Of a stretch of DNA of 38,535 nt, positions 28,589 through 38,535 are shown one piece after another. The DNA is from Verrucomicrobiales bacterium (GTDB lineage: Bacteria; Verrucomicrobiota; Verrucomicrobiia; Limisphaerales; JACDHS01), in NCBI GenBank assembly GCA_028293445.1, contig JAQGOU010000107.1, positions 1 to 38,535 on the forward strand. Direction: 5' to 3'. The position numbers and the translations under genes are program-made. The notes beneath the pieces are model-generated. The model was not told the origin of the DNA. It searched no databases and worked only from the letters and a program-made list of their open reading frames with translations. The number at the start of each line of letters is the position of its first letter. Position 1 is the first letter of the stretch.

Positions 28589-31500
28589 TCAGCCGTGGCG
28601 CAAATCGAGCGTGAATGGAAATTCCGGGTTTCGCTTTGCCGGTTGGACAATCAGCGGACCCGCCGTGTGGCCGATTTTTAAGAACCGCGCCAGACGACGA
28701 CTCTCGGCTTCGTAAGCATTTACTGGAAGTGTCGTGTAGCTGAGTCCGCCCGGATGGGAAACGTGATAGGTGCAGCCGCCCAACGAACGATTGTTCCAGA
28801 TATCTACAATATCGAAGGTCAACGGCGCATGAACCCCAATCGTGGGGTGTAGACATTGTGGCGGTTGCCACGCGCGGAACCGTACGCCTGCGACATATTC
28901 ACCTTCAGTGCCGGTCGGATGGAGCGGGATAGTGTGTCCGTTGCAGGTCACGACGTGGCGTGAATCGATCATGCCGCTGACTTTTACCTGCAGCCGTTCA
29001 AGAGATGAATCGACATAACGAGTGGTGCCACCCGTCGCGCCTTCTTCGCCCAGCACATGCCATGGTTCGAGCGCCTGTCGGATTTCCAGACTCACGCCAC
29101 GTTGTGCGACGGTGCCGTAAGTGGGGAAACGAAATTCCAAATGCGGCGCGAACCATTCTTCTTTGAGCGGATAACCGTTGTCCTGTAAGTCCTCAATGAC
29201 ATCGCGAAAATCCTGCTCCACGAAATGCGGCAGCATGAAACGATCGTGCAACTCCGTGCCCCAGCGGACGAGGGAGCGTTGATACGGATGTTTCCAAAAG
29301 CGGGCAATCAACGAACGCAGCAGCAATTGTTGCGTCAGACTCATGCGCGCGTGCGGCGGCATTTCAAAGGCGCGCAATTCAACCAATCCAAGCCGGCCGC
29401 TGCTGCTGTCGGGAGAATACAGTTTATCGATGCAGAACTCGGCGCGATGAGTGTTGCCAGTGACATCGATGAGCAGGTGGCGGAACAGTCGATCAACCAG
29501 CCATGGCGCGATGTCGCCTTCATCGGGGATCTGGCGAAAGGCAGTTTCGATTTCGTAAAGCGAATCATTGCGAGCCTCATCGACACGCGGATGCTGACTA
29601 GTCGGACCGATGAACAAGCCACTGAACAGAAACGAAAGGGATGGATGATTTTGCCAATACGCAATCATGCTGCGCAAAAGATCTGGCCGCCGAAGGAAAG
29701 GACTGTCCGCTGGCGTCGCACCGCCAACCACAACGTGGTTCCCGCCACCGGTCCCGACATGGCGACCGTCGATCATGAACTTCTCGGTGCCGAGTCGTGC
29801 CTGCCGAGCTTCTTCGTAAAGCACCGTGGTATTCTTGACCAAGTCGTCCCAGCTGTGGGCTGGTTGCAAGTTTACTTCAATGACACCGGGGTCGGGCGTG
29901 ACTTTGACGTTATCCAACCGCGGATCGCTCGGCGGTGTATAACCTTCAATGACCACGGGCGTTTGCAATTGCGCGGCGGTATCTTCGATCGCCGTGATGA
30001 GTTCGAGATAATCCTCGAGCGTGGCGACCGGCGGCATGAAAACGTGGAGCTTGCCGTGACGCGTTTCGATGCAGAGCGCAGTGCGCACAATCCATGCTGC
30101 GGATTCACCCGATTGAGGTAAGCGGGTGGGATCCTGACGGAGAGCGAGCTTTCTGATTTCTTCTTCGCTTGGAGCAGCTTCTTTTTTCGAAGGGGCTTTA
30201 GCGCCAGTGGACGCTTTAATCTTTTGATAACGTTGGCGAAATTCTTCTAGTGCGGGTAGCGGCGGACGCTCAACCGTTGGGTCGAGTTCATTCAGATACG
30301 GATAATCGGACTGGCTCACCCAAGGCAGCGAATCGAGCGGGAGCCGAAGTCCCATTGGCGAATCGCCCGGTGTGAGAAAAAGTTTTTCCGAGCGCAGGAA
30401 CCATGGGCCACTTTCCCAGGCAGGTTGTTTGTTCGGGCACGAACGTTGAATCGGGAGAATGTAACCGACAATGCTCTCGAGACCTTGCGCGAGGATTTTC
30501 GCCAGACGCACGCGTTCTTCTTCATCCTTCCGGTCTGCCTTCTGCGGATCAACGTTCGTCGGGAGGCGTCGCCCTTTCCATACGTGATAAAACGGATCTT
30601 CGTAACCAGCCATCGCCCACTTCGGATCTGCGCCTAATCGGGTGGCGAGCGCGGTGATGAACTTCGACGCATGTTCAGCGGTATAGCTGGATGGAGTTTT
30701 TTCTCCTGCGATCAGCGCGTCGTTGTTCCAGATGGGCTTGCCATCCTTTCGCCAGTAACAGGCGAAGGCCCAGCGTGGGAGTGATTCGCCGGGGTACCAT
30801 TTGCCTTGTCCCCAATGGATCAAGCCGCCGGGCGCGAACTTTTGTTTTAAGCGCAGCAGCAGTTCGCCAGAAAGTTTACGTTTCTCTGGGCCGACAGCGG
30901 TGAAGTTCCATTCCGCACCGTCCATGTTGTCGATGGAAATGAACGTTGGTTCGCCGCCCATCGTGAGCCGCACGTCGCCGGTCTTGAGTTCGCTATCAAT
31001 GGCATTACCGAGGGTCGCAATTTCTTTCCATTGTTCCTCGGTATACGGCTTGGTCACGCGCGGCGTTTCGTGAATGCGCGTGATCTTCATCTCGTGGACG
31101 AACTTCGTTTCGCACTTATCTACTGCGCCACTGATCGGTGCGGCGCTGGAAGGTTCAGGCGTGCAGGCGAGGGGAATGTGACCTTCACCTGCGAGCAGCC
31201 CCGAGGTGGGATCGAGGCCAATCCAACCGGCGCCCGGCAAAAAGACTTCGCACCACGCGTGCAAATCCGTGAAATCAACAGCCGTTCCACTGGGGCCATC
31301 CAACGATTTTACATCCGGCGTGAGTTGAATGAGGTAGCCGGAAACGAAGCGAGCGGCGAGGCCGAGGTGACGGAATAGATTCACCAGCAACCATGACGTA
31401 TCACGGCAGGAACCGGAACGGAGTTGCAGCGTTTCCTCCGGCTTTTGCACTCCGGCTTCCAGGCGGATGAGGTATTTAGTTTCTTGCGAGAGGCGGAGGT

Positions 31501-31945
31501 TGAGTTGAACCAGGAAATCAATGCTGCGCACTTCAGCGCGGCTAACACTCTTGAGGTATTCAGCAATTAACGGGGTCGCGGGCGCAGTTTCGAGAAACGG
31601 GGCCAACTCCTTCAGCAAGCCGGGTTCATATTTAAACGGAAACTTTTCCGCATACGGTTCGAGAAAGAAGTCGAAGGGATTGAACACCGACATCTCCGCC
31701 ACGAGATTTACCTCCACGAGCAGTTCGGTCGTCTGTTCCGGAAACGCGAGTCGCGCAACGTAATTGCTAAAGGGATCCTGCTGCCAATTAATGAAATGTT
31801 TTTTCGGCAACACGTTGAGCGTGTAACTGAGAATCGGTGTGCGGCAGTGCGGGGCAGGGCGGAGTCGCACCAGATGCGGTGCATGCGCGACCGCACGATC
31901 GTACGTGTAATGCGACCGGTGAAGCAGAGAAACGTGGATTGCCAT
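28589..31945 (-). CDS. Large transglutaminase-like protein (DUF2126 type)
   Basis: LRSGSCRDTSWLLVNLFRHLGLAARFVSGYL ... DLHAWCEVFLPGAGWIGLDPTSGL transglutaminase core followed by a long C-terminal region (GGEPTFI, GTGGGNHVVVGG). Confidence 0.93.
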   Translation of the reverse strand: MAIHVSLLHRSHYTYDRAVAHAPHLVRLRPAPHCRTPILSYTLNVLPKKHFINWQQDPFSNYVARLAFPEQTTELLVEVNLVAEMSVFNPFDFFLEPYAEKFPFKYEPGLLKELAPFLETAPATPLIAEYLKSVSRAEVRSIDFLVQLNLRLSQETKYLIRLEAGVQKPEETLQLRSGSCRDTSWLLVNLFRHLGLAARFVSGYLIQLTPDVKSLDGPSGTAVDFTDLHAWCEVFLPGAGWIGLDPTSGLLAGEGHIPLACTPEPSSAAPISGAVDKCETKFVHEMKITRIHETPRVTKPYTEEQWKEIATLGNAIDSELKTGDVRLTMGGEPTFISIDNMDGAEWNFTAVGPEKRKLSGELLLRLKQKFAPGGLIHWGQGKWYPGESLPRWAFACYWRKDGKPIWNNDALIAGEKTPSSYTAEHASKFITALATRLGADPKWAMAGYEDPFYHVWKGRRLPTNVDPQKADRKDEEERVRLAKILAQGLESIVGYILPIQRSCPNKQPAWESGPWFLRSEKLFLTPGDSPMGLRLPLDSLPWVSQSDYPYLNELDPTVERPPLPALEEFRQRYQKIKASTGAKAPSKKEAAPSEEEIRKLALRQDPTRLPQSGESAAWIVRTALCIETRHGKLHVFMPPVATLEDYLELITAIEDTAAQLQTPVVIEGYTPPSDPRLDNVKVTPDPGVIEVNLQPAHSWDDLVKNTTVLYEEARQARLGTEKFMIDGRHVGTGGGNHVVVGGATPADSPFLRRPDLLRSMIAYWQNHPSLSFLFSGLFIGPTSQHPRVDEARNDSLYEIETAFRQIPDEGDIAPWLVDRLFRHLLIDVTGNTHRAEFCIDKLYSPDSSSGRLGLVELRAFEMPPHARMSLTQQLLLRSLIARFWKHPYQRSLVRWGTELHDRFMLPHFVEQDFRDVIEDLQDNGYPLKEEWFAPHLEFRFPTYGTVAQRGVSLEIRQALEPWHVLGEEGATGGTTRYVDSSLERLQVKVSGMIDSRHVVTCNGHTIPLHPTGTEGEYVAGVRFRAWQPPQCLHPTIGVHAPLTFDIVDIWNNRSLGGCTYHVSHPGGLSYTTLPVNAYEAESRRLARFLKIGHTAGPLIVQPAKRNPEFPFTLDLRHG

Positions 31946-32010
31946 GACGAGTTACCGAGACGATGCGGGAGGTCCGTTCAGATAGGAAACGATTTTGCGT
32001 GAGCGGTGGG

Positions 32011-32994
32011 TCATTGCGTCCGTTCCGCAGAGGTTTGTTTGTTTGCTTCGCGAACGCGCTTGGCGAAGAACGTTTCGAAAATGCCCGTCCCAACGAGATT
32101 CATCTGATCCTGCAAATTATCAAGATGCTCGTGCAAACCACTCTTAACAATCTCATCAACGCCCGCCGAAGCCAGATTCGAACATAGACCGCTGAGCAAT
32201 GTTTCAACATTATTGCTCGCCTTGTCGAGCGGTGTGCCGGAAATGGCGTGGAGCGAATCATTCGCCGCGCTCAGGCAAAAACGAATCGCGCGTGGGAATT
32301 CTGAGTCGAGTAAAAGAAATTGCACGATGCCATTCGGAGAGATGCGGCCATGCCGTTTGCGATACATTTCAAAAGCGCTCGCCGAGCGGAGCACCGCGGC
32401 CCATTGCGTGTCATCAAGCGGTGTCCCCACATCCGCGACCGAGCGCAGGAGAATAAAATATTTTACATCCAGAATGCGCGAGGTCTTATCCGCGCGCTCG
32501 AGCTTTCGACCCAACCGACAGAAATGCCAGCCTTCGCCATGGGTCATCGTCGCATCAGTGATGCCGGTGAAGAGGTGACTGGAAAGTTTGACGTCCGTGT
32601 AGAAATCGTGCGGCGACTCCATTCCTTTACCGGTCGTGGCGGCATCATTTACCTTCAGATAAAAAGTGTTTAACTGAAGCCACATTTCGGACGAAATAAT
32701 TTCGCGGACTGAGCGGGCATTTTCGCGAGCGGATCGCAGGCACGAAATGATCGAGTTCGGATTATCGCGGTCGAAGGTTAGGAAATGGAGAACGTTTTCT
32801 TCCGTGGCGAATTTGTAACGTTTCTCGAAATCCTTGTGATCGCCGGTGGTGTTCACGAGCGGCCACCATTGCTGTTCACGATCGCTGGAATCCAACATCA
32901 ACGTAAGATTGACGCCAATGAAACGCGCGACGTTCTCCGCGCGTTCGACGTAACGGCTCATCCAGTAAATCGACTCGGCAACGCGACTGAGCAT
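32011..32994 (-). CDS. Alpha-E domain protein
   Basis: [30 protein letters not shown] alpha-E N-terminus. Confidence 0.92.
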   Translation of the reverse strand: MLSRVAESIYWMSRYVERAENVARFIGVNLTLMLDSSDREQQWWPLVNTTGDHKDFEKRYKFATEENVLHFLTFDRDNPNSIISCLRSARENARSVREIISSEMWLQLNTFYLKVNDAATTGKGMESPHDFYTDVKLSSHLFTGITDATMTHGEGWHFCRLGRKLERADKTSRILDVKYFILLRSVADVGTPLDDTQWAAVLRSASAFEMYRKRHGRISPNGIVQFLLLDSEFPRAIRFCLSAANDSLHAISGTPLDKASNNVETLLSGLCSNLASAGVDEIVKSGLHEHLDNLQDQMNLVGTGIFETFFAKRVREANKQTSAERTQ

Positions 32995-34496
32995 TAAGAG
33001 TTGCCTCCCATGCTTTGAGTTTGTGAGAAACCTGTGTCTTCCGGGATGTCCGTGTCGTTGGAGGTCTTATCGGCGAGGACCCAGGTATCCTTGCTCCCGC
33101 CGCCTTGGGAAGAGTTGACGACGAGCGAACCTTTCTTGAGCGCGACGCGCGTTAATCCGCCCGGCATGACAAAAATATCTTTGCCATAAAGTATGTAAGG
33201 GCGCAGATCGACATGCCGGCCTTCGAGATGATCATCCACCACGGTGGGCACACGTGACAATGCCAGCGTCGGTTGCGCGATGTAATTACGGGGATCGGCC
33301 ACGATACGTTTAGCAAAGTCCGCACATTGTTCCTTTGTCGAATGCGGGCCAATCAGCATGCCGTAGCCGCCTGATTCGTTGGCGGCTTTGACGACAAGTT
33401 GATTCAGGTTTTCGAGCACGTAAGCCAGATCCTTCTCTTCATCGCAGATATAGGTGGGGACATTCGGAAGGATTGCTTCCTGACCTAAATAATATTTGAT
33501 GATCCGCGGCACGTAGGCGTAGACGACTTTGTCATCCGCGACGCCTGATCCGGGAGCGTTGGCCAGTGCCACATTCCCGGCTTTGTAAACTTCCATGAGT
33601 CCGGGTACGCCCAGCATCGAGTCAGGACGGAATGCTTCAGGATCAAGGAAGTCGTCATCGATACGTCGATAGATTACATCGACGCGTTCGAAGCCTTTTG
33701 TGGTCCGCATCCAGACGTAACCGTCGGAGACTACAAGGTCTGAACCTTCCACCAACTCGATCCCCATTTGTTGCGCCAAAAAGGAATGTTCGAAATAAGC
33801 CGAATTGAAAACGCCTGGCGTAAGCAATACCACGCGCGGACTCAGATTACCGGGCGCGAGATATTCCAAAACATCACGTAAACGCAGCGGATAGTTTGAA
33901 ACAGGACGAACTTTTGAAGCCGCGAACACCTCGGGAAACAGGCTCTTCATCAGATGCCGATTCTCGAGAACGTAGGAGACTCCGGAGGGACAGCGCAGAT
34001 TATCTTCAAGGACGTAAATCTTGCCATCACCATGCCGCACCAGGTCAGTGCCGGTGATATGGCACCAGACACCCCGCGGCGGATTCATTCCGATGCATTG
34101 CTTTCGAAAACCTTTGGAGGATTCGATGACATGCGCGGGCACGATCCCGTCTCGAATGATTTGCTGGTCGTGATAAAGATCGTTGATGAACAGGTTCAGC
34201 GCTTCAATCCGCTGCTTGAGTCCGAGTTCAATCTGCGTCCATTCGTCGGCTGCAATGATTCGCGGAACGAGGTCGAAGGGCAGGGTCTTTTCTACGCCGG
34301 CACTTTCCCCGTAAACGTTGAAAGTAATGCCCATTTGAATCAACGCTCGATCCGCCGATTTTTGACGACGGATTAACTCGCCCTCTGGAAGCGCTTCGAG
34401 ATTGCGGGCCAGGTGACGGACAGACGCGCGGGGTCGACCATTCTCGCCCACCATTTCGTCATAAAAGCCGCCAAGATTATAGTCACCAAATTTCAT
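32994..34496 (-). CDS. Circularly permuted ATP-grasp protein
   Basis: [31 protein letters not shown] ... [21 protein letters not shown] ... [36 protein letters not shown] 34496 ([17 protein letters not shown]) preferred; stop overlaps the next start (TAATG). Confidence 0.93.
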   Translation of the reverse strand: MKFGDYNLGGFYDEMVGENGRPRASVRHLARNLEALPEGELIRRQKSADRALIQMGITFNVYGESAGVEKTLPFDLVPRIIAADEWTQIELGLKQRIEALNLFINDLYHDQQIIRDGIVPAHVIESSKGFRKQCIGMNPPRGVWCHITGTDLVRHGDGKIYVLEDNLRCPSGVSYVLENRHLMKSLFPEVFAASKVRPVSNYPLRLRDVLEYLAPGNLSPRVVLLTPGVFNSAYFEHSFLAQQMGIELVEGSDLVVSDGYVWMRTTKGFERVDVIYRRIDDDFLDPEAFRPDSMLGVPGLMEVYKAGNVALANAPGSGVADDKVVYAYVPRIIKYYLGQEAILPNVPTYICDEEKDLAYVLENLNQLVVKAANESGGYGMLIGPHSTKEQCADFAKRIVADPRNYIAQPTLALSRVPTVVDDHLEGRHVDLRPYILYGKDIFVMPGGLTRVALKKGSLVVNSSQGGGSKDTWVLADKTSNDTDIPEDTGFSQTQSMGGNS

Positions 34497-34748
34497 CAAA
34501 AGGGAAAACAAGAGCACTCTACTCCGTCGAATCCTCAAAGCAACGGTCATGCCGTGTCTTCGAGTAATCGCGATCAACTATAAAAGGGCGGAGTATTTAA
34601 ACAATTCTGATCGGTAATCTTTTCCGATTTTGTCGAAATTTTGCGTCGCTGCACAAAATTCGCCAGAGTCATTAAAGAATCCGCTTTCATCATCCGCCTT
34701 GGATAGACAAGCCAGGAGCACAGAGAAATCTCCGGAGGGGAGTTGAAG

Positions 34749-34824
34749 TGGTGGGCCCACTCGGATTTGAACCGAGGACCAAGCGATTATGAGTCGCCTG
34801 CTCTAACCGCTGAGCTATGGGCCC
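34749..34824 (-). tRNA. tRNA-Ile2 (anticodon CAU, probable lysidine-modified) with encoded CCA
   Basis: GGGCCCATAGCTCAGCGGTTAGAGCAGGCGACTCATAATCGCTTGGTCCTCGGTTCAAATCCGAGTGGGCCCACCA folds as cloverleaf; GGCGACTCATAATCGCTTGGTC resembles tRNA-Ile2(CAU) rather than elongator Met. Confidence 0.9.
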
Positions 34825-34891
34825 ACGAACGCGTCGAATCTAATCCAACCGTCCGCCAAAACAAATGAATTTGCGCAGGTCAATAAAAGAA

Positions 34892-34923
34892 AAAATCCTC
34901 CGAACTTTCGCGCGGAGGATTTT
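34892..34923. terminator. Bidirectional Rho-independent terminator-like hairpin
   Basis: AAAATCCTCCG (34892-34902) and CGGAGGATTTT (34913-34923) form an 11-bp perfect stem between rpoD and tRNA-Ile2. Confidence 0.8.
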
Positions 34924-34941
34924 CGTAAATATTAAACGGAC

Positions 34942-36774
34942 TTAAATCGGCTCTTCGGTTTCGAGGAAGCCTTGCAACTGACGGATACGCGTCGGGTGAC
35001 GCATCTTGCGCAACGCTTTCGCTTCGATCTGACGAATACGTTCGCGTGTCACTTTGAATTGTTTACCCACTTCTTCCAGTGTGCGGCTGTAGCCGTCACC
35101 CAGACCGAAGCGCAGTTCGAGAACTTTGCGTTCCCGTTCATTCAAGCTCGAGAGAACATCACCCAATTTGTCTTTCAACAAACTGTAGCTGGTCATGTCC
35201 GACGGATTTTCCGCCGCCTTGTCTTCGATGAAATCACCGAAGTTCGTGTCTTCGCTGTCACCGACCGGTGATTGCAGGGAGATCGGCTGTTGCGCCATCT
35301 TCAAGACAGCACGCACGCGCTCAACCGGCATCTGCATTTCGTCGGCGATTTCTTCCGGAGCAGGTTCACGACCGAAATCCTGAATCAACTGCTTCTGCAC
35401 GCGCATCAGCTTGTTGATCGTTTCGATCATGTGCACTGGAATACGAATCGTGCGCGCCTGATCGGCAATGGAGCGGGTGATCGCCTGGCGGATCCACCAC
35501 GTCGCATACGTCGAGAACTTATAGCCGCGACGATATTCGAATTTTTCGACCGCTTTCATCAAGCCCATGTTCCCTTCCTGAATCAGATCCAGGAACGACA
35601 GGCCACGGTTGGTATATTTCTTGGCAATCGAAATGACGAGACGCAGGTTGGCTTCCACCATTTCCGTCTTGGCCTGAATCGCCTTCTTGGTGAAGTGCTG
35701 CAACTCATTGTAAGACTTCAGATACACGTCATTCGGCGTGCGGACGAATTCTTCGAGCGCTTTGATTTTGCGTTGCTCAGACTGGATGATCTGCTGTTGT
35801 TGCGCTGATTTGCGTTGCGCTTCCATCTCAGTGATCGAGCGCAGGCTCGCCTGGATCTTGTCGTGGATGTTATCCGCGACCAACGACATTTCTTCGATGA
35901 CTTTCTGTTTGTAGAAAAACTTCGGAAAGGTGCGTTGCAGCTTCGTGTCGAGCTTCTTGAATTCTTCGTTCAGCTTTTCCTGCTTGGCCTTGTTCGGCGC
36001 GTTTTGAGCTTCCGCATATTTGTCGTCCACTTCCTGGTCGACCACACGGACGTTCTTCACCAAGCGACGCAAATCACGAAGATGCGCGTCGCGGCTGTCG
36101 ATCTTCTTGTCGACGATCACGCGATCAAAGCGTTCCTTCGGCGGTTCGGAAATCAGTTTCTCCGCGAGGGCAATGTGTTCTTTGCCGGAAAAGCCAAAGC
36201 TGTAAATAATACGTTTGACTTCGTTTTCCGCATCTTCAATGCGTTTGGAAATTTCCACTTCCTGTTCGCGGGTAAGCAATGGCACCTGGCCCATTTGCTT
36301 CAGATACATGCGGACAGGGTCGTCGAGAATATCGAGGCGCGACTTGTCTTCTTCCTCTTCGGGTTCCGGTTGTTTGACGCGATCGACTTCCGCCTGGTCG
36401 ACAATCTCGATTTCGAGATTGCGCAGTCGGATATAGATATCGTCCATATCTTCCGGGGTAACCACGGCGTCCGGCAACGCTTCATTGATATCTGTATAGG
36501 TCAGATAACCTTGTTCCTGGGCAAGGCGAACGAGATCCTTGATCTTCTCGGTCAAATCGATTCCCGACTGACTCTTCACCGGTCCGATCGCGACGATTGG
36601 TTCCACGGGCGGTGGAACGGCAGCGGCCGAACGTGCGTTTTTCCGACCGACTGTGGCCGTAACAACGCCACCCGCATGGTTATCGGCGCCTTTAGCAGTG
36701 GCAACGGGTTTGGTTGAACGGACTGCGGGTTGTTTCTTCAGACGGGCAGGTTTCTTTTCCTTCAATTTGGCCAT
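34942..36774 (-). CDS. rpoD: RNA polymerase primary sigma factor
   Basis: [144 protein letters not shown]. Confidence 0.97.
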   Translation of the reverse strand: MAKLKEKKPARLKKQPAVRSTKPVATAKGADNHAGGVVTATVGRKNARSAAAVPPPVEPIVAIGPVKSQSGIDLTEKIKDLVRLAQEQGYLTYTDINEALPDAVVTPEDMDDIYIRLRNLEIEIVDQAEVDRVKQPEPEEEEDKSRLDILDDPVRMYLKQMGQVPLLTREQEVEISKRIEDAENEVKRIIYSFGFSGKEHIALAEKLISEPPKERFDRVIVDKKIDSRDAHLRDLRRLVKNVRVVDQEVDDKYAEAQNAPNKAKQEKLNEEFKKLDTKLQRTFPKFFYKQKVIEEMSLVADNIHDKIQASLRSITEMEAQRKSAQQQQIIQSEQRKIKALEEFVRTPNDVYLKSYNELQHFTKKAIQAKTEMVEANLRLVISIAKKYTNRGLSFLDLIQEGNMGLMKAVEKFEYRRGYKFSTYATWWIRQAITRSIADQARTIRIPVHMIETINKLMRVQKQLIQDFGREPAPEEIADEMQMPVERVRAVLKMAQQPISLQSPVGDSEDTNFGDFIEDKAAENPSDMTSYSLLKDKLGDVLSSLNERERKVLELRFGLGDGYSRTLEEVGKQFKVTRERIRQIEAKALRKMRHPTRIRQLQGFLETEEPI

Positions 36775-36987
36775 AGGTTTAACGCAACTACAATTCTCTT
36801 CAAAAAAGGCCGAACACTATGGTTAAAAGGCAATCGGCAAGTCAAGCGACCAAAAATTTATTTTCGAACTCTCTCAGTTGGCACGCAACTATGAAACGGG
36901 CTATTGACGGCCTGTTTCAGCAGGTAGGCGATTACCCGAATCATCGGCTCCGTGACTGGCTGACTCGTTGTCGTGGAGCAGGGGAGG

Positions 36988-37170
36988 AAACACCAAAGCC
37001 CAAAAACAAAACAACAAAAAACTTCCAATTTCAAAGCTCAAAGCCTTCACACTTTGAAGGCTTTAGAGGCTGGATCGGTTTAGATTTTCTGCACTCCATG
37101 TTCTAAAGATTCTATAAACTTGGTGTTTGAATTTTCTTTGGTGTTTGGTTTTTGGGTTTTGGTGTTTTTT
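36988..37170. repeat. Imperfect long inverted repeat flanking a perfect hairpin
   Basis: Left arm AAACACCAAAGCCCAAAAACAAAACAACAAAAAACTTCCAA (36988 on) is complementary with mismatches to the right arm TTTGAATTTTCTTTGGTGTTTGGTTTTTGGGTTTTGGTGTTT (ending ~37166); inner hairpin AAAGCCTTC (37040-37048) / GAAGGCTTT (37056-37064). Confidence 0.6.
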
Positions 37171-37261
37171 TTAAACACGGTTTGCCTCAGGCCGTGATAC
37201 ATCCTTTTCCGCAACGTCATTTCATGATGCACCGCCGCTGGTCAGGAGCGAGGTTCTTACC

Positions 37262-38077
37262 ATGCGAGCAATTTGGAAAGGTGCCATCAGTTTCGGGCTC
37301 GTGAATATTCCGGTCGGGCTTTATACCGCGACGAAATCCGCCAGCCAAATCAAGTTACATATGCTCCGGGACAGCGATGCGAGTCCCATTCGCTACAAAC
37401 GGGTCGCTGAGGCCGATCAAAAGGAAGTTGAATGGGAACATATCGTCAAAGGCTACGAGTATTCCAAAGGGGAATTCGTGATCCTGACCCCGCGGGACTT
37501 TGAACAAGTGGAAATCAAGTCTGCGCAGGTCGTTGATATCAAAGAATTCGTGGATCTGGCCGACATTGATCCCATGTATTTCGACGAACCCTATTATTTG
37601 GCCCCCGAGAAGGGAGGCGACAAAGCGTATACGCTCTTGCGCGAGGCGTTGGCCAGGAGCGGCAAAGTCGGGATTGCTAAAGTCGTGATCCGAACCCGTG
37701 AACATCTGGCCGCGGTCAAACCGGCCGGCAAAGCTTTGGTTTTGGAACTGATGCACTTCGCCGATGAGCTGGCTGACACGAGTGAGCTGAAACTGCCCGA
37801 TGCTGAAGCGGGGAAAAAAGAGCTGACGATGGCGGAGTCATTGATTGACCAGATGTCCGGCGAATGGGAACCCGAACAGTACAAAGATGAGTATCGAGAA
37901 GCTTTGGTAAAACTGATTGAAGAGAAGGTCGCGAGCGGTGGGAAGTTGCCGGAGAAAAAGGGCAAAGCGCCGAAACCGAGCAAGGTGGTGGACATCGCTT
38001 CGCTCCTGCAGGCCAGCCTCGATCAAGCCGGAAAAGGGAAGAAGTCGCACAAAACCAAGTCCCGGAAAGCGGCGTAA
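37262..38077 (+). CDS. ku: Ku protein (bacterial NHEJ)
   Basis: MRAIWKGAISFGLVNIPVGLYTAT...KGYEYSKGEFVILTPRDFE...DPMYFDEPYYLAPEKGGDKAYTLLREAL...GVAKVVIRTREHLA-like; Lys/Ala-rich C-terminal tail. Confidence 0.96.
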   Translation: MRAIWKGAISFGLVNIPVGLYTATKSASQIKLHMLRDSDASPIRYKRVAEADQKEVEWEHIVKGYEYSKGEFVILTPRDFEQVEIKSAQVVDIKEFVDLADIDPMYFDEPYYLAPEKGGDKAYTLLREALARSGKVGIAKVVIRTREHLAAVKPAGKALVLELMHFADELADTSELKLPDAEAGKKELTMAESLIDQMSGEWEPEQYKDEYREALVKLIEEKVASGGKLPEKKGKAPKPSKVVDIASLLQASLDQAGKGKKSHKTKSRKAA

Positions 38078-38221
38078 TTCCGTCCACAGCGATGGATTCG
38101 TCAAACTCGTCCGTCCAATCTCCTGCTCACCCTCCGTTCCCGCCCCATTTTGCGTAATGGTTCACTTTCCGGCTGAGATTTTGACGCCTCGGGGAAGTTG
38201 AGGTCTATAAAAAGAGTTTAA

Positions 38222-38535
38222 GACAGGAGTTTCACGCGAAACTGCTAACTTTGGGCCACCCAAAACAGGAGTTTCACGTGGAAGTGGCAACTTTGGGTCG
38301 CCCAAAACAGGAGTTTCACGTGAGAGTGGCAACTTTGGGTCACCCGAAACAGGAGTTTCACGTGAGAGTGGCAACTTTGGGCCGCCCGAAACAGGAGTTT
38401 CACGTGAGAGTGGCAACTTTGGGTCACCCGAAACAGGGGTTTCATGTGAGAGTGGCAACTTTGGATCACCCAAAACAGGAGTTTCACGTGAGAGTGGCAA
38501 CTTTGGGCGGCCAGAAACCGGAGTCTCACGTGAAA
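38222..38535. repeat. Tandem repeat array, >=7 units of exactly 42 bp, continuing past the window end
   Basis: Unit CAGGAGTTTCACGTGAGAGTGGCAACTTTGGGTCACCCAAAA starting at 38224, 38266, 38308, 38350, 38392, 38434, 38476, 38518. Confidence 0.96.

Noticed and set aside
27951-28871. 306-aa minus ORF and 156-aa ORF 27916-28386 rich in SFSTPEKRPPSSESLF repeats
   Set aside because: They are translations of the 41-bp array in different frames, and the longer one overlaps the well-supported transglutaminase CDS; 41 bp is not codon-periodic, so no stable peptide repeat.
29724-29744. AACCACAACGTGGTT palindrome in the transglutaminase gene resembling a hairpin of the 3164-3375 repeat element
   Set aside because: It encodes the GGNHVVVGG motif of the protein and lacks all other parts of the element, so it is most likely coincidental.
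29225-30121. 298-aa plus-strand ORF opposite the DUF2126 transglutaminase
   Set aside because: Antisense to a strongly supported CDS and has no recognisable motifs.
35815-36717. 300-aa plus-strand ORF opposite rpoD
   Set aside because: Fully antisense to the clearly identified sigma factor; composition explained by rpoD codon usage.
37262-38077. Complete bacterial NHEJ operon
   Set aside because: Only ku is visible; no LigD-type ligase is present in the window.

Overview
Bacterial chromosomal window, probably Verrucomicrobiota (inferred from protein content only). Left part: a minus-strand set of secreted proteins, consisting of a SUMF1-domain protein, a type I sulfatase and a truncated beta-strand-repeat protein. 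This is followed by a heptanucleotide microsatellite, a 41-bp tandem array, and four small plus-strand membrane-protein ORFs separated by attC-like inverted repeats (a possible integrase-less integron cassette cluster, CALIN). Middle: a GH25 lysozyme-like protein, then a tight minus-strand run of a giant beta-strand-repeat/metallophosphoesterase protein, an S1/P1 nuclease, a propeller histidine kinase and a LuxR-type response regulator. A ~30-nt near-identical element lies upstream of both the sulfatase and the phosphoesterase sets. Right part: two consecutive circularly permuted ATP-grasp / alpha-E / transglutaminase gene sets separated by a second 41-bp array, then tRNA-Ile2(CAU), rpoD, ku, and a third tandem array (42-bp period) running off the window end. 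The most notable unexplained items are the three unrelated-looking 41/42-bp palindromic tandem arrays, the attC-like cassette cluster, the shared upstream element, and a six-hairpin repeat sitting in frame inside the sulfatase signal-peptide region. No searches or folding programs were run; all family names come from motif recognition.
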